From RBG-16-57-9 sp964462185 (GTDB taxonomy: Archaea > Thermoproteota > Bathyarchaeia > TCS64): 54,811 bases of DNA. The notes under the pieces were generated by a model. The model ran no database searches and was not told where the DNA came from. It saw nothing but the letters and a program-made list of their open reading frames with translations. Positions 7,666 through 15,919 of this stretch are shown one piece after another. The stretch's first letter is position 1, and every line of letters starts with the position of its first letter. The stretch lies in NCBI GenBank assembly GCA_964462185.1, contig CAYWWV010000006.1:1-54811 (forward strand). Reading direction: 5' to 3'. The translations under genes were made by a program, and so were the position numbers.

Positions 7666-8187
7666 CTAATGCTGGGTGGCGGCTCTCCACTCCCGCATGA
7701 GTTCCAAGAGTTTGCTCCCGCTCTTGGGGCCCAGGTCAAATCTTCCCCCAGAGATCAACTGGGCCAGCCTCTCAGGCCTCTCCCGCGCCGCCCAAACGGT
7801 GAACTCCCTGAAGGCCTCCTCGGCCCTCCTCCTCGTCTCGGGGTTTGCCTCCAGCTTGGCCTCCACTATGCGGCCGTCTCTCACCTCGAACTCGGCATGG
7901 TAGTGGGCTTCCTGGATTCCAGCCGCCTCCAACCAGTCGCTTCTCTCGGCAACCACGGCCCTGACTTTGCCTCCCTCCACCTCCGGGGCCTCAAGCCTCC
8001 ACCGGGTGTGAAGAGCAGCATCGTAGACGGCTGCCTCCCCCGCCTCTAACTTGTGGGAGCCCGCCCCCAACCCCTGCCTAGCCAGCACAGCCCCCTCCAT
8101 GTGGAGCCCCCCCAGCTTGTCCAAGTCGCCGGCGTTGTAGGCTTTCCTCCACTCCTCCAACACTTGTATGGTCTCCGATCCCTCCAT
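7666..8187 (-). CDS. NTF2/SnoaL-like fold protein (putative)
   Basis: ATG 8187 is chosen because a GGTGAG ribosome site precedes it; a TTG at 8205 is also in frame. The 173-aa product opens ETIQVLEEWRKAYNAGDLDK, the helix that begins many SnoaL/NTF2-like small-molecule-binding proteins, and alternates strands and helices after it. Substrate and role are unknown. It is a stand-alone gene between a pilin-like gene and small unknowns. Confidence 0.5.
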   Translation of the reverse strand: MEGSETIQVLEEWRKAYNAGDLDKLGGLHMEGAVLARQGLGAGSHKLEAGEAAVYDAALHTRWRLEAPEVEGGKVRAVVAERSDWLEAAGIQEAHYHAEFEVRDGRIVEAKLEANPETRRRAEEAFREFTVWAARERPERLAQLISGGRFDLGPKSGSKLLELMREWRAATQH

Positions 8188-8248
8188 ACACTCACCTGTT
8201 TGCAATAGCTAAAACTGATAGATATTGGGATTATGGAGCATGGCTCCC

Positions 8249-8560
8249 CTAATTGGGCTCCTCTTCCTCCTTCTCTGGGGGCTTCTCCAGGAGCTTTATG
8301 AGCTTCTCTATGTTCTCCCGATTCTCGAATACGGTTATGAGCTTCTCCCCCAGGTTATCCATTCCCCGGCCCAAAAAGGGCAAGAAGGGGGAGAGGGCGA
8401 ACCTGCTAAGCTCCCCCCCCACATAGGCCAGAGGCTTCACCGTCTCCAAGCTCATGATGGCCACCGTCTCCAAGCCATACTTTCGGATGCGCTTGGCAGC
8501 CTCCTTAAGGATTCGTTCAACCTCCTCCGGGGGGAGGTCGTCGGAGTCGGTTCCTCCCAT
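8249..8560 (-). CDS. Small conserved-looking hypothetical protein
   Basis: The 103-aa protein has an acidic N-terminus (PPEEVERILKEAAKRIRKYG), a central hydrophobic part (LETVAIMSLETVKPLAYVGG, ALSPFLPFLG) and a charged tail ending EKPPEKEEEEPN. It could lie on the membrane surface or be a small soluble helical protein. A TATA element (CATATAAG on the reverse strand, about 8581-8589) lies about 25 nt before the ATG, implying a leaderless mRNA. I do not recognise it. Confidence 0.55.
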   Translation of the reverse strand: MGGTDSDDLPPEEVERILKEAAKRIRKYGLETVAIMSLETVKPLAYVGGELSRFALSPFLPFLGRGMDNLGEKLITVFENRENIEKLIKLLEKPPEKEEEEPN

Positions 8561-8592
8561 GTTTATGCATGCGGCGGCCAGGCTTATATGGG

Positions 8593-8973
8593 TTAACCGG
8601 CCTCGGCCCTAGCCCTCCTCAGCCTCTCCCTCATGGCCACCACGGAGGCCGAAACACCCCCCAACAGGTAGAGGGCTAACAGGGATTTGAAGAAGGGGGC
8701 CACGTTTCCCCGGGTGAAGGCTATTAGGCAGGCTATGGTGAAGACCCAGGAGAAGGCAGCGCTTTTCAAGGCCACGGGAAACTGGTTGCGAGTTGTCCTC
8801 CTCAACACAAGGTAGGTTGAGGTGGCGCTGCCTGCATAGTAGACTAGGTAGGAGAGAGCCCAGGGGGTCGTCCAGAGCTGGGACGCTTGGAGCCAGACAT
8901 AGACCACGCCGTAGGCGAGTACGGCTGCCGCCAGGTAGTCGGTTACGCTTGGCTTCTTCTCTGGGCTATCCAC
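8593..8973 (-). CDS. Four-helix membrane protein of unknown function
   Basis: The 126-aa protein from GTG 8973 has about four membrane helices (YLAAAVLAYGVVYVWL; LSYLVYYAGSATSTYLVL; SAAFSWVFTIACLIAF; SLLALYLLGGVSASVV) and a basic C-terminal tail. It follows the DUF6754 operon on the same strand after a T-rich stretch, so it is probably a separate unit, though it could be a loosely linked fifth gene. Confidence 0.55.
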   Translation of the reverse strand: MDSPEKKPSVTDYLAAAVLAYGVVYVWLQASQLWTTPWALSYLVYYAGSATSTYLVLRRTTRNQFPVALKSAAFSWVFTIACLIAFTRGNVAPFFKSLLALYLLGGVSASVVAMRERLRRARAEAG

Positions 8974-8997
8974 AACACCCAGTTGGTTTGAAACATT

Positions 8998-9004
8998 AAA
9001 AAAA
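8998..9004 (-). terminator. T-run behind the DUF6754 operon
   Basis: On the reverse strand a run of seven T follows the operon's last stop (9011-9013) by a few bases. Archaeal terminators are typically such T-runs. The same AT-rich block can serve as TATA element for the gene starting at 8973. Confidence 0.5.
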
Positions 9005-9010
9005 TAGGGG

Positions 9011-9631
9011 TTATACTATTTGCAACCAATCTCGTAGTAGGAAGATTATTCGCCCTTGGTACATGCCGAACCTGCTCATAATGGTGTTCCCGAAGCTGGC
9101 GCCGAAGGCCAGCAGCATCATCCACCTGCCCACCCGGGGGATCCACCCCAGGGTGCCTGTGTGTATGTCCTCCCTGGTGAAGATGAAGTGGCTCAGGGCT
9201 GTGATCACACCCACGAAGGTGATGATGTTGTTAATGGTCCCGAAGGCGTCTGCAGCGATGAGGGGTGAGGTCGTCTGGGCTATTTGTTTGACGAAGTCGC
9301 TGTGGATGGCTGCTCTGATGCTGATGCCTACTCCGTTCCCAACGAGGAACGCTATGGGGTATCGGTACAGCCAGTAGTATTTGTCGTGGAACCTGGCGTA
9401 GAGCAGGATGCCCAGTATGAAAACCACGATGTAGATCATCTCCCCCTGGGCTAAATGGTTCCAGCCGTAGTCTCGGATGTTCTTTATACCCATGACAATG
9501 GCGTGGCCCGCGGCCACCCCAATGAAGGTGTTCTCAGCGAACTTGAAGACTACGTTGTCCCTGAAGGCGTAGCTGGTTGCAGCTATGGTGAAGAAGGCTG
9601 CTATCCAGATTTGTGCATCTGTGGAGACCAT
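9011..9631 (-). CDS. Six-helix membrane protein, DUF6754 operon (gene 4)
   Basis: The 206-aa protein has about six membrane helices (for example IWIAAFFTIAATSYAF, EMIYIVVFILGILLYARF, FGTINNIITFVGVITALSHF) with short loops such as TREDIHTGTLGWIPRVGRWM. Its ATG overlaps the stop of the previous gene by one base (TAATG), so the genes are coupled. No known transporter or enzyme motif was seen. It probably forms an integral part of a complex with the three proteins encoded upstream. Confidence 0.75.
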   Translation of the reverse strand: MVSTDAQIWIAAFFTIAATSYAFRDNVVFKFAENTFIGVAAGHAIVMGIKNIRDYGWNHLAQGEMIYIVVFILGILLYARFHDKYYWLYRYPIAFLVGNGVGISIRAAIHSDFVKQIAQTTSPLIAADAFGTINNIITFVGVITALSHFIFTREDIHTGTLGWIPRVGRWMMLLAFGASFGNTIMSRFGMYQGRIIFLLRDWLQIV

Positions 9632-10470
9632 TAGGATTCCTCCTCCTTGGTTTTGCGGGTCATCCAGAATGAGATGTTCCCGATGGCGATGAACACCAAG
9701 ACCAGGGTCTGGGTGAAACTCAGTATGTCGCTGCTTACGATGGCGTCTCCGGGGTGTCCCGTGAGGAACTCCAAGTCAGCAGCTCCCTTAATCCCATCCA
9801 TGAGGCCCAATAATTGGCCCGAGTCGTAGTAGGGCTTGATGCTGGTGGTCATCATGCTCAGGCATCCCCCCAGCAAGGGCTTGTTGTACTGGCTGTAGGC
9901 CTGGTAGACCCAGCCCTCGGCGACTCCGCCGGCTGTGGTTAGGTAAGCCACCAGAGCAAAGTCGTCAGCCCCGTTGATGTTTTCCAGCAGGGGGAGCTGG
10001 GATATGGGTGTTCCCTGGTAGTCCGTGGATACTAGAGATTTGAGGTCCCCCAGGACGCCGGCCATGGCTGTCTGCTCGCCTGCAATATAGCCGAGGAAGA
10101 CGTAGTCCTCCCCGTAGACCGCACCATAGTTTTCCTCCGGCTTAACCTCCTCCATAATCAACGGGTACATCATAGTCCCCTCTAGGGCGGTGGCCATGAT
10201 GACTAGTTTCAGGTTCTTCTCGAACATTTGGTGGAACGCAGCGATGTTTCCAGGCCCCAGGCTTGGGTATCCACCCGAGCCGTACCCTATGTCAAATAGA
10301 ACCACTGATCCCTCAGGCAGTTGCTCCACCGTGTTGTACCAGGCGCGAGACATATCTCCCGTTAGGATGGGTAGCCCCAGCGGCCTAATAGCTGGGATTA
10401 TCATGGCTAACACCACCAGGGTCATCACGACCTCCCTGGGGACCGCCGTAAGTTTCTCCCACACAGACAT
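9631..10470 (-). CDS. Bitopic membrane protein with large external domain, DUF6754 operon (gene 3)
   Basis: The 279-aa protein has one membrane helix near the N-terminus (VVMTLVVLAMIIPAIRPLGL), a soluble alpha/beta domain of about 200 residues, and one C-terminal helix (TLVLVFIAIGNISFWM). The soluble domain contains VVLFDIGYGSGGYPSLGPGN and LVIMATALEGTMMYPLIMEE, and later GEQTAMAGVLGDL. The first resembles a Rossmann-like strand-loop, but no family is assigned. A GGGAGG ribosome site precedes the ATG. The function is unknown. Confidence 0.75.
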   Translation of the reverse strand: MSVWEKLTAVPREVVMTLVVLAMIIPAIRPLGLPILTGDMSRAWYNTVEQLPEGSVVLFDIGYGSGGYPSLGPGNIAAFHQMFEKNLKLVIMATALEGTMMYPLIMEEVKPEENYGAVYGEDYVFLGYIAGEQTAMAGVLGDLKSLVSTDYQGTPISQLPLLENINGADDFALVAYLTTAGGVAEGWVYQAYSQYNKPLLGGCLSMMTTSIKPYYDSGQLLGLMDGIKGAADLEFLTGHPGDAIVSSDILSFTQTLVLVFIAIGNISFWMTRKTKEEES

Positions 10471-10471
10471 G

Positions 10472-11113
10472 TCAACGCCTCCCTAGGTACCCGGTCTCCA
10501 TGCCGAGCAGCGTCCTGATGCCGAGAATCACTGCGCCTATGCCGATGCCGATCCTGACTCCCCTGTATGCGCCGCTGACTATTGGTCCGAATATCCACTC
10601 CCTCATGTGGAAGAAGCCGGGGTAGATGGCTGGGAAGACAGGTGTGTTTCCCAGGATCACGAGTATAGCTGTGATGAAGAGGAGGCCTGCCTCAAAGTTC
10701 CTGGCCCGCAGCACTTTGTAGGCCCCATAGGCCATGTAGAAGGCCAGGCTGCTGTACATGGTGGAGCCTAGAGGTAGGTAGATGGCGTTGTAGAGCCATG
10801 AATAGGTTGGGCCTTGGTCGTATTGGCCTGTGGAGAGTCCTACCACCACGAAGACCGTCAGCATTAGTAGGAGCCAGCCGCTGAATAGCCAGTCCGAGCC
10901 CTCGCGCCTTTGGGAGATTCTTCTCCCATGGACCCTGAATAGGTTCACCGCGCCTAGTCCCAGGGCGAATCCCTGTAGGACCACGCCCCAGTTCTTGATT
11001 ATGGTGAAGGTGTCTGTGATGGCTTGGACACCTGTGTAGTAGTCTAGGACGGCAATAATCCCCACTATGAAGGTTATTGCCAAGGGTAAGTCACGCTTAT
11101 AGTCCATACTCAT
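10472..11113 (-). CDS. Six-helix membrane protein, DUF6754 operon (gene 2)
   Basis: The product is about 213 aa (211 if the second ATG at 11107, better placed behind the GAGGTGA site, is used). It has about six membrane helices (LAITFIVGIIAVLDYYTGVQ, WLLLMLTVFVVVGLSTGQ, FEAGLLFITAILVILGNTPV, GVRIGIGIGAVILGIRTLLG) and a conserved-looking cytosolic loop LFRVHGRRISQRREGSDW. It sits 1 nt from each neighbour. No recognised domain. Confidence 0.75.
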   Translation of the reverse strand: MSMDYKRDLPLAITFIVGIIAVLDYYTGVQAITDTFTIIKNWGVVLQGFALGLGAVNLFRVHGRRISQRREGSDWLFSGWLLLMLTVFVVVGLSTGQYDQGPTYSWLYNAIYLPLGSTMYSSLAFYMAYGAYKVLRARNFEAGLLFITAILVILGNTPVFPAIYPGFFHMREWIFGPIVSGAYRGVRIGIGIGAVILGIRTLLGMETGYLGRR

Positions 11114-11114
11114 C

Positions 11115-11897
11115 TCACCTCGACAATATCTCCGTTATTATGTTGATGCCCGCGGTTGAGAGTAGGGCTCCGATGATGGAGATGATTATTGCTGCCATCT
11201 TGTACCAGTCTTGGGCTGCGATGCTACCGATCTGCTGGGGGTCCTTGGAGACGTAGGCGCCTGCGGCGAATATCTCCTCCCCGATGAGGACGTAGTCGCA
11301 TAGGGCTGCGAAGAAGGGTATCTGGTATGTCCTAGCTGTGCCCCCCACTTGCATGGCTCCCACCCTGTCGAAGGACTCGGCGAACATCATGCTTTCAGCC
11401 CAGAAGGGGCCGATCATGATGTTCCCCGCAGGCTTCATACGGGCGGCCATGCCAATGATTCCGCTGGCCCAGGCGAATTGGGTCCCAGAGAGGTAGGGCA
11501 TCTGCTCGTCCACATCCAGCTCGTCAAGCTTTCCCTCAGCCCTGTAGGCGTCCCGCACCAGTTCCACAGCTACAGGCATGACGTCTACCCGGGCCTGGGG
11601 GGCGTAGAGCTTGGCCCCCAGCCTGGCGCATAGCTCGGCCACGTAGCTGAGTATGCTGAGCCCTGCAATGGTCTGGGTGGCGTATATGTCGGTGAACTGG
11701 CCCATGCCGATGATGTCGAAGACGGGCCGCCCCATCTCCACCGACCTACCGATGACCTCCTCTATGGCGTCTAGTCCGGGGATCCTGCGGATGTGAATCT
11801 TTCCCTCTTTACCCATGCCGACGGCCACGTAGGTGGCTACCCACGCCAGTATGAATGCTATTAAGGGGAATACTCTTCCTTCCGTTATCAATGCCAT
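11115..11897 (-). CDS. DUF6754-family membrane protein (gene 1 of the operon)
   Basis: The 260-aa protein has one membrane helix at each end (RVFPLIAFILAWVATYVAVG and MAAIIISIIGALLSTAGINI) around a soluble domain. The domain carries the strongly patterned blocks EEVIGRSVEMGRPVFDIIGM, IAGLSILSYVAELCARLGAK, GPFWAESMMFAES and GTARTYQIPFFAALCDYVLI, then GEEIFAAGAYVSKDP. I associate these with DUF6754, a family of unknown function in archaea and some bacteria. The ELCARLGAKLY segment resembles a nucleotide- or lipid-binding fold, but this is not established. A GGAAGG ribosome site precedes the ATG. Confidence 0.75.
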   Translation of the reverse strand: MALITEGRVFPLIAFILAWVATYVAVGMGKEGKIHIRRIPGLDAIEEVIGRSVEMGRPVFDIIGMGQFTDIYATQTIAGLSILSYVAELCARLGAKLYAPQARVDVMPVAVELVRDAYRAEGKLDELDVDEQMPYLSGTQFAWASGIIGMAARMKPAGNIMIGPFWAESMMFAESFDRVGAMQVGGTARTYQIPFFAALCDYVLIGEEIFAAGAYVSKDPQQIGSIAAQDWYKMAAIIISIIGALLSTAGINIITEILSR

Positions 11898-11940
11898 TGT
11901 TTTTCCTTCCGTTTTCCGTAGTTAATCGTATTTACCATAA

Positions 11941-11950
11941 GTATAAAACC
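11941..11950 (-). promoter_or_regulatory. TATA box of the DUF6754 operon
   Basis: The reverse strand reads GGTTTTATAC, 48 nt before the first ATG at 11897. The whole 11898-11990 stretch is AT-rich compared with surrounding genes, so this is a clear promoter region for the four-gene unit. Confidence 0.6.
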
Positions 11951-12000
11951 TTATAGCCTAAGGCCATTAGGAATAAAAGCCCTGGGGGTGTGGTGGAGGT

Positions 12001-12381
12001 ATGGGGGAGCAGAGGGAGTTCTTCCACGTATTGGTCGCAGGGGCAAGCCTGGCCTTTGGCATCCCCTTCCTCGGCGGAGAGGTGTTGGCCCTCCTCTGTA
12101 AAGGCCCGGAACTTAAACAGGTTTTTTTCTGGTTGGTCGTTGGCTTACACCTGGTTGGGGGAGTGGCTGGTGGTGTCCTTGTGGCCACACGCTGGCCCAT
12201 GGGGGGGTGGAGGAGCCTGGCGGCCACCGGCCTGCTGGCCTATCTGATTCAACAGGTCCTCAGCCTGTTGTTCTACGGGTCTTCTGCGTTGGGGGACCCT
12301 CTTCCACTGGTGGCCCTGCTGGGGGGCTGTCTCCTGGGAGGAGGGTTGAGGGGCCTATCCCTGCATGGGGGTGGACCTTAG
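12001..12381 (+). CDS. Small four-helix membrane protein
   Basis: The 126-aa protein has about four hydrophobic helices (FFHVLVAGASLAFGIPFLGG, FFWLVVGLHLVGGVAGGVLV, LLAYLIQQVLSLLFYG, PLVALLGGCLLGGGLRGL). It is transcribed divergently from the DUF6754 operon, and its last 27 nt overlap the 3' end of the convergent D-aminoacylase gene. No family recognised. Being membrane-bound and divergent from the DUF6754 operon it might belong to that system, but this is only position-based. Confidence 0.5.
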   Translation: MGEQREFFHVLVAGASLAFGIPFLGGEVLALLCKGPELKQVFFWLVVGLHLVGGVAGGVLVATRWPMGGWRSLAATGLLAYLIQQVLSLLFYGSSALGDPLPLVALLGGCLLGGGLRGLSLHGGGP

Positions 12382-13995
12382 CACCCGTCCTCCCCGGGCT
12401 CCGGTGTGCTCCCCGTCTAACATGGTCAGCACCCCGTTGACGGCTAGGTGGTGGATCCCCGTGGGTTTTCTTGTGGTGGCCTGGGGCGGGGCGTACTGGG
12501 CGGTGTCGGCCACGGTGTCGGGGTCGAAGGCCACTATGTCTGCCTTGAAGCCTGGTGCCAGTATGCCTCTGTCTGTGAGGCCCAGTATCTGGGCTGGGAG
12601 GCTGGTCATCTTCCTCAACGCCTCCTCCAACGTTAGAACCCCCTTTTCCCTCACGTATCGCCCCAGCACCCTGGGGAAGGTGCCATAGAAGCGGGGGTGG
12701 GGGGCGGGGATGTGGCGGGCCAGGGGGCCCCTGGGGGAGTGAACCCGCCCGTCGCTTCCAAAGGCCACCCAGGGCTTCCTCATGGCCGCCTCCACGTTCT
12801 CCTCGCTCTGGTTGAAGTTGACTATGCTGAAGCCGCCCTCCACGCTCCCCCCAAGCGTAGCCTCCAAGTGGCTCCTAAGAAGACCTAAAGCACAGTCTAG
12901 GGGGTCTTCCCCCCTCTCCTGGGCCACCTCTGCCACCGTCTTCCCCACCAGCCCGGGGTCCGCGGGGTAGCTGCCTATAAGGGCGGCCTCGGGCCCCCCG
13001 CGGTCCTCCATGGAGGATGCTAGCCCCGACCTTATCTCAGCGTATTTCTGGGGGTCTTGCAGCCTTTCTAGGAGGGCTTGGGGGCCTCCCTCGTTTGCCC
13101 ATTTGGGTATCCAGGCTTGGAGCCCTGTGCCGCTAGCCGTGTAGGGATATTGGTCGGCGGTGATCTGCAGCCCCTCCCGGCGGGCCTCCTCCACCATCTC
13201 CAGTAGCCGCGGGAAAGCCCCGTGGAGCCTCTTGGACAGGACCTTGATGTGGCTTATGTTCACGGGGATCCCCGCCTCCCTGGCTATGGTGATGGCCTCC
13301 CTGAAGGCCGACTCGGGGTCTCCCCTGTCGCCCTCATCCCTAATGTGGCTGGAGTATATGCCCCCGTGGCTGGCTACCACCTTGGCGATCTCCACCACCT
13401 CCTCGGTGGAGGCGTAGCTCTGGGGGTCGTACCTGAGCCCCGTGGATATGCCTCTGCAACCGGCCTCCATGGCCCGGTGGGCCAGGGTCTTCATCTCCTC
13501 CAGCTCCTGGGCCGTGGGGCTCCTCATCTCCATCCCCATCACCAATCGTCTAATGTTGCCGAAGCCCACCATGGGGGCCACGTTCACCGAGATCCCCCCA
13601 GACTCGAGGCGGGCTAGGTATTCCTCCATGGAGGACCAGTCCACCTCCACCCCCGCCTCCTCCAGGAAGGGCGAGGTCCTCCTGATCTCCTCCCTCATCT
13701 CCTCGTCTAGGGGGGCGGCCCCCGAGCCACAGCTGGCGAAGGTGGTGGTGGAGACCCCCATCCAGACCTTGCTGGTGGCCTCCCTGTCGGCCAGGATGGT
13801 GAGGTCGCTGTGGTCGTGGAGGTCTATGAAGCCTGGGGCTACTACCAGCCCACTCGCATCCACGGTTTGGGCTGCCTCGGGCTCACCGGGGCCCAGGTAT
13901 GCTATGGTGTCCCCCTTCACCCCCACGTTGGCCCACAGCCACGGGTTCCCAGCCCCCGTGTAGACCCTTCCCCCCTTGAAAAGCAGGTCCAACAT
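12355..13995 (-). CDS. N-acyl-D-amino-acid deacylase (D-aminoacylase)
   Basis: This amidohydrolase removes the acyl group from N-acyl-D-amino acids. The start ATG 13995 (MLDLLFKGGRVYTGAGNPWL) gives 546 aa, the normal family length; the frame's upstream Pro-rich extension is non-coding. Motifs: GLVVAPGFIDLHDHSDLTIL (HxH; D-aminoacylases have this LHDHSD form), FASCGSG with the zinc-binding Cys, IYSSHIRDEGD, INISHIK-like VNISHIKVLS, and FGSDGRVHSPRGPL with the catalytic Asp. The end GILAPGFKADIVAFDPDTVA is typical. It is divergent from the muramic-acid operon, so it may take D-amino-acid derivatives from the same source, bacterial murein peptides. Confidence 0.9.
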   Translation of the reverse strand: MLDLLFKGGRVYTGAGNPWLWANVGVKGDTIAYLGPGEPEAAQTVDASGLVVAPGFIDLHDHSDLTILADREATSKVWMGVSTTTFASCGSGAAPLDEEMREEIRRTSPFLEEAGVEVDWSSMEEYLARLESGGISVNVAPMVGFGNIRRLVMGMEMRSPTAQELEEMKTLAHRAMEAGCRGISTGLRYDPQSYASTEEVVEIAKVVASHGGIYSSHIRDEGDRGDPESAFREAITIAREAGIPVNISHIKVLSKRLHGAFPRLLEMVEEARREGLQITADQYPYTASGTGLQAWIPKWANEGGPQALLERLQDPQKYAEIRSGLASSMEDRGGPEAALIGSYPADPGLVGKTVAEVAQERGEDPLDCALGLLRSHLEATLGGSVEGGFSIVNFNQSEENVEAAMRKPWVAFGSDGRVHSPRGPLARHIPAPHPRFYGTFPRVLGRYVREKGVLTLEEALRKMTSLPAQILGLTDRGILAPGFKADIVAFDPDTVADTAQYAPPQATTRKPTGIHHLAVNGVLTMLDGEHTGARGGRVLRSTPMQG

Positions 13996-14057
13996 GGTGA
14001 AACAAAGCCCCCGTGGTTTAAGGCTTCGCCGTTCCTCCGCCGTAGGGTTATTTACCC

Positions 14058-15032
14058 TTGGGCCTGGAATATGGGTTGAGGGTGGTGGGTTTGGACCTGG
14101 TTTTAGGTGTGGATGGGGGTGGCTCTGAGACCCGCTGCGTTGCCCTGGCCCTCGACGGCCGGGGGGTGGGCAGGGGGGTGGGGGGGCCCTCAAACCCTTT
14201 GACTGTGGGGTTGGAGGCCTCCCGGGAAAGCATACTGGAGGCCGCCTCCCAGGCCCTGGTGGAGGGGGGAGACGTGAGGGCCTCAGTGCTGGGCCTTGCA
14301 GGGGCCTACCGCTCCCACTCGGGTACGCGGCTCAGGGCCTCCCTTCCGGGGTGGATGGGCAGGGTGGAGGTTGTCTCCGATGCCAGGGCTGCCTGGGCGG
14401 GGGCCACGACCCTCAACCCCGGCGTGGTGGTCATAGCGGGCACCGGCTCCATCGCCTACGGGGTCGACGGTGGGGGGGTGGAGGCTTACTCGGGGGGGTG
14501 GGGGTGGCTGTTGGGGGATGAGGGCAGTGGGTTTTGGGTGGGGCGGGAGGCCGTGGCCCGGGCTTTGAAGGCCCTGGGGGGCCAGGGGGAGGAGACGGCT
14601 CTAGTAGGGGCCTTGGAGGCCTATCTGGGTGTGGGAGGCTCGGAGGGGCTGCTGGACTGGGCCTACTCGGGGCGTGGGCCCCGGGAGTTCGCCTCCCTGG
14701 TCCCCCTGGTTAGGAGGGTTGCGCGGAGGGGGGACTCTGTGGCCCAAAACATATTGGCGGAGGCCGGGGGGTGGCTCGCCTCCCTGGCTGTGGACGTGGT
14801 GAGGCGGCTGGGCTTGGAGGGGGGCTGCGCCATCTACCCGTGTGGCGGCGTCTTGGAGGAGGGTGGGCTGCCCGCAGAGTCCTTCTCCCAACAGCTCAAG
14901 ACGCGGCTCCCCAGGTGCAGCGTGCTTCCCCCCAGGTTTGAGCCTGCCGTGGGCTCCGCCCTATTGGCCCTGGAGCTGGCTGGGGTGGAGGTGGGTGGAG
15001 AGGTGTTGGCCAGGGTGGGTGAAGGGGCTTGA
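14058..15032 (+). CDS. BadF/BadG-type ATPase: amino-sugar kinase, probable MurNAc/GlcNAc kinase
   Basis: This ASKHA-fold kinase has the phosphate-1 loop LGVDGGGSETRCVAL, phosphate-2 VVVIAGTGSIAYGV, GGWGWLLGDEGSGFWVGREA and the adenosine motif IYPCGGVLEEGG. The family includes N-acetylglucosamine kinases and clostridial MurK, which phosphorylates N-acetylmuramic acid and GlcNAc at O6. Linked to murQ, namZ and nagA by overlaps, it most likely makes MurNAc-6-phosphate. The longest frame begins TTG 14058, but GTG at about 14082-14085 or TTG at 14091, just before DLVLGVDGG, is a more natural start. Its stop overlaps murQ by 4 nt (TTGA). Confidence 0.85.
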   Translation: MGLEYGLRVVGLDLVLGVDGGGSETRCVALALDGRGVGRGVGGPSNPLTVGLEASRESILEAASQALVEGGDVRASVLGLAGAYRSHSGTRLRASLPGWMGRVEVVSDARAAWAGATTLNPGVVVIAGTGSIAYGVDGGGVEAYSGGWGWLLGDEGSGFWVGREAVARALKALGGQGEETALVGALEAYLGVGGSEGLLDWAYSGRGPREFASLVPLVRRVARRGDSVAQNILAEAGGWLASLAVDVVRRLGLEGGCAIYPCGGVLEEGGLPAESFSQQLKTRLPRCSVLPPRFEPAVGSALLALELAGVEVGGEVLARVGEGA

Positions 15033-15919
15033 AGGTTACAGAGGGTTGGAACCCCAGAAGCAGGGGGATACACAGCCGGGGCATCCCAGGGGTTGTGGAG
15101 CTTATGAACCAGGAGGACATGGAGGTGCCCAAGGCGGTTAAAAGGGCCCTGCCCCAGATAGCACATCTGGCCGCAAGGGTAGCCCAGGTGCTGGGGGGCG
15201 GGGGCAGGCTCCTCCTGGTGGGGGCGGGCTCCAGCGGCCGACTATGCCTGCTGGAGGCCTCCGAGGTGCCCCCCACCTTCGGCCTCCCCCCAGGCAGGGT
15301 GCAGGGGGTTCTAGCAGGTGGACTGGAGGCCCTGGCTTCCTCCAGGGAGTCGGCCGAGGACAGCGAGGAACGGGGGGCGCGGGACTTGGAGTCCCGGGGG
15401 GTGGGCCCAGGCGACCTGGTGGTGGCCGTCTCTGCCTCCGGCTCCACCCCCTACGCCTTGGGGGCTGTGAAGGCGGCTAGGAGGCTGGGGGCTGAGACGG
15501 CGGGCATCTCCTGCAACCCGGCTTCCCCCCTCTCAACTCTGGTGGACCACCCCGTGGAGGTGGTGGTGGGCCCCGAGGTGGTCTCCGGCTCCACCAGGCT
15601 CAAGGCCGGGACGGCGCAGAAGATGGTTTTGAACATGGTGACCACTGCCGCCATGGTGGAGCTTGGCTATGTCTACGACGGCTGGATGGTGGGGGTCCAG
15701 CCCGGCAACGCCAAGCTCCGGGCACGTGCCACCCGAATAGTGAGCCGGGTGACAGGGGTCTCCGAGGAGGTGGCCCGCGGCCTTTTGGAGGAGGCCTCTT
15801 GGGATGTAAGGGTGGCCCTGGTTATGGCCGCCAGGGGGGTGGGGGCTTCGGAGGCCCGAGGCCTTTTGGAGGCCCGGGGGCTGGGGGAGCTGCTGGAGGG
15901 GGTGGGTTTTGAGGGTTAG
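15029..15919 (+). CDS. murQ: N-acetylmuramic acid 6-phosphate etherase
   Basis: MurQ cleaves the D-lactyl ether of MurNAc-6-phosphate to give GlcNAc-6-phosphate and D-lactate. The 296-aa product has the family length and signature blocks: TEGWNPRSRGI at the start, ELMNQEDMEVPKAVKRALPQ, then the SIS-domain sugar-phosphate loop GAGSSGRLCLLEASEVPPTF with the catalytic acid in ASE, the second catalytic Glu in ESAEDSEERG, and AVSASGSTPYALGAV. A C-terminal UBA-like helical segment (GVSEEVARGLLEEASWDVRV) is also typical. The TTG start overlaps the kinase stop. It overlaps namZ by 11 nt. Confidence 0.92.
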   Translation: MKVTEGWNPRSRGIHSRGIPGVVELMNQEDMEVPKAVKRALPQIAHLAARVAQVLGGGGRLLLVGAGSSGRLCLLEASEVPPTFGLPPGRVQGVLAGGLEALASSRESAEDSEERGARDLESRGVGPGDLVVAVSASGSTPYALGAVKAARRLGAETAGISCNPASPLSTLVDHPVEVVVGPEVVSGSTRLKAGTAQKMVLNMVTTAAMVELGYVYDGWMVGVQPGNAKLRARATRIVSRVTGVSEEVARGLLEEASWDVRVALVMAARGVGASEARGLLEARGLGELLEGVGFEG

